Shown here in pieces: positions 30,408-33,408 of a stretch of 33,408 nucleotides of DNA (the stretch's first letter is position 1; each line of letters opens with the position of its first letter). A program made the position numbers and the translations under genes. The notes under the pieces were generated by a model. That model did not search any database and was not told the origin of the DNA. It saw nothing but the letters and a program-made list of their open reading frames with translations. This stretch comes from a filamentous cyanobacterium Phorm 6 (GTDB lineage: Bacteria; Cyanobacteriota; Cyanobacteriia; Cyanobacteriales; Microcoleaceae), in assembly GCA_003003725.1 (NCBI GenBank), contig PVWI01000033.1, positions 1 to 33,408 on the forward strand, written 5' to 3'.

Positions 30408-31673
30408 CTAAGCGCTCACGGGGTCAAGTTTCATCGCCGATTGTTCGAGGAGTTGAGTGTAAAGTTGGCTGAGTTGGGATGCTACACCGTCCCAACTGAA
30501 ATAGGTTTGGACGCGCCGGCGGCCTGCTTGTCCGAGTTGCTGGCGCCATACTGAATCAACTAACAGCCGATCGATCGCACTTGCAAACAGTGCTTCATTT
30601 TTCGGCGGCGCCAGCAAACCGGTTTCTCGTGGCACTACGGTATATTTCAGCCCTCCCACGTCGGAGACAACTACAGGCGTGCCGCAGGCCATCGCTTCAA
30701 TGGCGACTAAACCGAATGGTTCGTAGTGGCTGGGAACGACGCAGACATCGGCGGCGGCGTAGTAGGCGGGGAGAATGTCTCGGCTCAAGCCGCCCGGAAA
30801 ACTGGTAATGTCGCTTAAGCCTAATTCTTGAACTATGTTGCCGATTCGATCGCGCTCTTTGCCGTCGCATTCGCCCTCACGCCACCCGCCGCCAAGGATC
30901 AGTTTTAAATCGACTTTGCGCAGCGCTGACAGACTAACGGCGCGGACTAAGGTTTCGATGCCCTTCCGGGGGTCAAAACGGCCGACGTACAACACGACTT
31001 TGGTTTCGGGGGCTATTCCCAACTGGCGGCGGGCGAACTCGCGCCCGATCGACCCAAACCGATCTATTTCCGTACCGCAGGGAATGATGTCAATCTTGCC
31101 TTTTGAGGACACCAGAGACCTCATGTGTTCTTTTTCTTGGGGACTGGTAGCCACCACGCGATCGGCTGTTTCCAAAAGTGTTTTTTCAACTTGCAGCCTG
31201 GTTTTAGCAATCATCGGAATTGTCGAAACCGACTTGTATTTAACTGCTGCCAAAGAATGATAAGTATGAACTTGTCGCAAAGGTTGGGATTTTTTCAACT
31301 CCATTCCCACCCAAGAAGACAGCCAGTAATTCGTGTGAATTAAGGGATATTGAAAGCCTGACTCTAACTGAAACTTCTGAAATTCTTGAACAAAGATTGG
31401 CAAATATCCGTAAAGTTCGTCGCGGGGAATAAATTCTTGCGGCCCTGCTACTAGCCGAATTGTCCGGCAATTGCGACTGTGCTGTACAATGCTTGCTTGT
31501 TCCGGGTCTGATGAGCGGGTGAACATATCAACTTGCCACCCCTGTTTCGCCAGAGCTTCCCCTACTTGACGCACGTAAACATTTTGCCCGCCCGCTTCTT
31601 CTTTGCCAATTTCCACAGCCGGATCGCCGTGTACAGAGATCAGAGCAATGCGTTTTTTAGTTAATGAAATCAT
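30408..31673 (-). CDS. GT4-family glycosyltransferase
   Basis: 421 residues with a full GT-B fold. The N-terminal half has HGDPAVEIGKEEAGGQNVYVRQVGEAL, the donor-pocket GGQNVYV typical of sucrose-phosphate-synthase-like and mycothiol-type GT4 enzymes. The C-terminal half has YVGRFDPRKGIETLV and the EX7E motif EPFGLVAIE, which binds the nucleotide sugar. Close relatives make sucrose, phosphatidyl-inositol mannosides or exopolysaccharide units; the acceptor cannot be read from the sequence. No membrane segment; cytosolic or peripheral. It is followed on the same strand by the lysozyme fusion gene after a 100-bp gap and preceded by the YihY gene, but each may have its own promoter. Confidence 0.93.
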   Translation of the reverse strand: MISLTKKRIALISVHGDPAVEIGKEEAGGQNVYVRQVGEALAKQGWQVDMFTRSSDPEQASIVQHSRNCRTIRLVAGPQEFIPRDELYGYLPIFVQEFQKFQLESGFQYPLIHTNYWLSSWVGMELKKSQPLRQVHTYHSLAAVKYKSVSTIPMIAKTRLQVEKTLLETADRVVATSPQEKEHMRSLVSSKGKIDIIPCGTEIDRFGSIGREFARRQLGIAPETKVVLYVGRFDPRKGIETLVRAVSLSALRKVDLKLILGGGWREGECDGKERDRIGNIVQELGLSDITSFPGGLSRDILPAYYAAADVCVVPSHYEPFGLVAIEAMACGTPVVVSDVGGLKYTVVPRETGLLAPPKNEALFASAIDRLLVDSVWRQQLGQAGRRRVQTYFSWDGVASQLSQLYTQLLEQSAMKLDPVSA

Positions 31674-31830
31674 GATTGTTTACCAAAATTTTTAAAAAAC
31701 TTGCAGATTGAAAGTGTTATTTTGGCTGCTGCGCGAGGAGTGCAAGGTTAAATCTAATTTTAATTAAAGTCAAAATGTGCGATCGAAAGATCCCCCCTCA
31801 GACGGAAATTGACGAGAGTGAAGAGAATAG

Positions 31831-31874
31831 GAGCATCTCGATTTTGTGGGAAATATTACAAAAATATGATGCTC
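31831..31874. repeat. MITE-like short inverted repeat
   Basis: GAGCATC (31831-31837) pairs with GATGCTC (31868-31874); the interior contains TTTTGTGGGAAATATT. It resembles the unit at 20725-20794. It fills the gap between the GT4 gene and the YihY gene, in which no gene is visible. Confidence 0.55.
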
Positions 31875-31949
31875 CCAGAGCATCTGCCCCGTGAGATATA
31901 ACTATCTTGAATACGATCGGGCGATCGACCTCTAACTCAGCATTGAATG

Positions 31950-32867
31950 TTAAGACTTGTTCCGATGTTTGCGTGCAGAGGATTCCCCATTTTCGCTGTC
32001 GAGGAGATTGTTTCGCGAACTTCGCATTTTGGAGCCATATCGGTTAGCCCAAACTTGGGTAAACTCCGCACCTAAAAAGAGAATTTGAGCGGAATAATTA
32101 ATCCAAAGCAGGATAATCACGAACGAGCCCGCAGCACCGTAGGTAGAGGCAATACCGCTACCTCCGAGGTAAATTCCAATTAGCGATTTGCCGATCGTAA
32201 ACAGCATTGAGGTGATGGCGGCACCGATCCAAACATCATTCCAGGCAAGATCGACATCGGGCAAAAGTTTGTAAATTAACGCAAAAAGCAGCGTGACTAC
32301 ACCAAAGGAGATCGCAAAGTCCACAATCTGCCAAATACCAACAGGTAACTGCAACCAGCCGTTCAACCAATAGCTGATGGCAGCTAAAACGGCGCTGAGG
32401 ACTAAAGATACTAGCAGTAAAAAGCCTATACCTAAAATCATCGCAAAAGACAATACGCGGTCTTTCAGGAATCCCCAGATGCCACGTCCGGGTGGCGGTG
32501 AAACATTCCAAATAGCATTTAGGGCTTCTTTGAGATTAGTAAATACGTTGGAAGCGCCCCACAAAAGTGTAGCGATGCCGACTATAGTAGCAATCATTCC
32601 CGACTTGGGCTCGGAGGCTTTTAGAATCAGTTCTTGGATAGTTTGGGCGCCATCTTTGCCGATTAAACTTTGGAGTTGGGCGACGATTTGACCTTGGGCT
32701 GCGTCTGCACCAAACACTAAACCCGCGATCGCAATTACGATAATTAGCAGCGGGGCGAGGGAAAAAACCGTGTAATAGGCTAGGGCGGCGGCTAGGGTAG
32801 GCGCTTTATCTTTTTGCCATTGAGTAAAAGTTTCTTTGAGCAGCGATATGACTGTTTTTAACTGCAC
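31950..32867 (-). CDS. YihY/BrkB-family inner membrane protein
   Basis: 305 residues from a GTG start. The family signature is complete: APTLAAALAYYTVFSLAPLLII, then LLWGASNVFTNLKEALNAIW, VLSFAMILGIGFLLLVSLVL, YKLLPDVDLAWNDVWIGA and GAAGSFVIILLWINYSAQILFLGAEFTQVWANRYG. Six membrane segments are visible with a basic cytosolic tail. These proteins were once called ribonuclease BN by error; the true function is unknown and may concern ion or lipid transport. It is a single gene on the minus strand, divergent from the CNNM/CorC-type gene. Confidence 0.93.
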   Translation of the reverse strand: MQLKTVISLLKETFTQWQKDKAPTLAAALAYYTVFSLAPLLIIVIAIAGLVFGADAAQGQIVAQLQSLIGKDGAQTIQELILKASEPKSGMIATIVGIATLLWGASNVFTNLKEALNAIWNVSPPPGRGIWGFLKDRVLSFAMILGIGFLLLVSLVLSAVLAAISYWLNGWLQLPVGIWQIVDFAISFGVVTLLFALIYKLLPDVDLAWNDVWIGAAITSMLFTIGKSLIGIYLGGSGIASTYGAAGSFVIILLWINYSAQILFLGAEFTQVWANRYGSKMRSSRNNLLDSENGESSARKHRNKS

Positions 32868-33194
32868 GAGATTGAGTTTCCTTATATTTAGCGTTCATCA
32901 ACGGATGATAATAGGTTAGGAGTTTTTCAGCCTCGGCCACAAGATAGATTTTTTGATTAGCAAATTGCTTTTTTATCTGTTTTGAACAAACCGCGAAAAT
33001 GCTAATGGTGGGAAGGAATAAAAAAGACAAGAGAAAGAGTTGACAAATTCTACGGGTAAGGTGCGCAATGCGAACCATACATAGGAAGAATACCGGTAGT
33101 GCGGATATCCGAAATGTGGGGCGGTAAATCTATCTGAATCGCAAGCTAAGATGAGAGAATTAACCTAAAAAATCTATCATATTAGATATCTATC
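32868..33194. other. Divergent intergenic region
   Basis: No gene is convincing; a 90-codon minus frame (32806-33078) overlaps the YihY start and is probably a shadow. A degenerate REP near 33056-33080 is the only recognisable repeat. Promoters of both flanking genes should lie here. Confidence 0.5.
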
Positions 33195-33408
33195 TTGAAC
33201 AACTTTACTTCCCTGGAAATAGAAGTCGCCGAAACATTGCTGAGATTAGGAATGTTACTGGGCTTAATACTTTTAATCGCCTTTTTTGTGGCGGCAGAAC
33301 TAGCATTAGTATCAGCAGACAGACATCAAACCCGTCAACCCGCCCGGTTGCGCGATCCCCAAAATGCCAAAACCGCCGAACTCGTCCACCAAGCGCAGAA
33401 CAATATAC
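33195..33408 (+). CDS. CNNM/CorC-type (HlyC/CorC, DUF21) transporter, 5' part
   Basis: The frame starts at a TTG (33195), the first usable start after an in-frame TAG at 33183, and is cut by the window end after 71 residues. The membrane segment RLGMLLGLILLIAFFVAAELALVSADR contains the FFVAAELALVS motif of the DUF21 (CNNM) domain, followed by the basic ARLRDPQNAKTAELV helix. Family members carry CBS and CorC_HlyC domains further on and export or import Mg2+/Na+. The start is tentative, as no ribosome-binding site is evident. Confidence 0.8.
   Translation, partial: MNNFTSLEIEVAETLLRLGMLLGLILLIAFFVAAELALVSADRHQTRQPARLRDPQNAKTAELVHQAQNNI

Noticed and set aside
32806-33078. 90-codon minus-strand open frame with hydrophobic N-terminus
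   Set aside because: It overlaps the start of the YihY gene in another frame, has no ribosome-binding site and includes a REP-like repeat.

Overview
The window comes from a filamentous cyanobacterium, most likely of the Oscillatoriales (Microcoleus/Oscillatoria type). Supporting signs are many GCGATCGC-like (HIP1) palindromes, frequent 7-bp tandem repeats between genes, cyanobacterial families (CHAT protein, RRM-type Rbp, DUF4870, DevB/DevC, an NTT-like transporter with HEAT repeats, AMIN-amidase) and IS200/IS605 ends of the cyanobacterial type. The genus is my inference; no rRNA gene is present.

Layout. 1-2070: 3' part of a CHAT-domain gene and a TerB-like acidic protein. 2071-4072: a repeat cluster, an RRM RNA-binding protein (minus) and a long intergenic stretch. 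4073-6505 (minus): a TPR/membrane protein of the M48 fold whose zinc site looks destroyed. 6577-9668: dispersed repeats, a truncated STAND-type ATPase and an unknown two-gene minus-strand operon. 9880-11920: a small accessory patch with a complete antitoxin/VapC pair bracketed by ~100-bp direct repeats, a small conserved-looking protein and an orphan Phd/YefM-like antitoxin. 12106-18727: housekeeping block with prfC, a DUF4870 membrane protein, and the minus-strand series infC, NTT-HEAT protein, cyclic-nucleotide-binding protein.

18901-22971 is a transposon-rich region. A ~440-bp IS200/IS605-type element on the minus strand has kept its ends and the 3' RNA-coding part but lost tnpB. It is followed by an alpha/beta hydrolase gene, then by an intact tnpB-only element on the plus strand with its own 3' guide-RNA end. 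Just left of that tnpB element is a structured segment that resembles the HEARO (IscB-type omega) RNA. 23242-26996 carries cell-wall genes amiC-like and murI, and a NYN ribonuclease; 27105-27176 is tRNA-Asn(GUU) with a recognisable promoter and terminator. 27294-28427 is an Rpn/PD-(D/E)XK-like protein. 28495-29227 is a graveyard of devB, devC and a lysozyme-gene fragment. 29328-30305 (minus) is a striking fusion of a tyrosine-recombinase core-binding domain, a membrane anchor and a lambda-R-type lysozyme. A GT4 glycosyltransferase, a YihY/BrkB membrane protein and the start of a CNNM/CorC-type transporter close the window.

Most promising for new biology: the paired tnpB/orphan-guide-RNA elements with the HEARO-like neighbour, the recombinase-lysozyme fusion, the degenerate M48 protein, the toxin-antitoxin pair in repeat brackets, and a 30-bp repeat that has entered two coding sequences in different reading frames.
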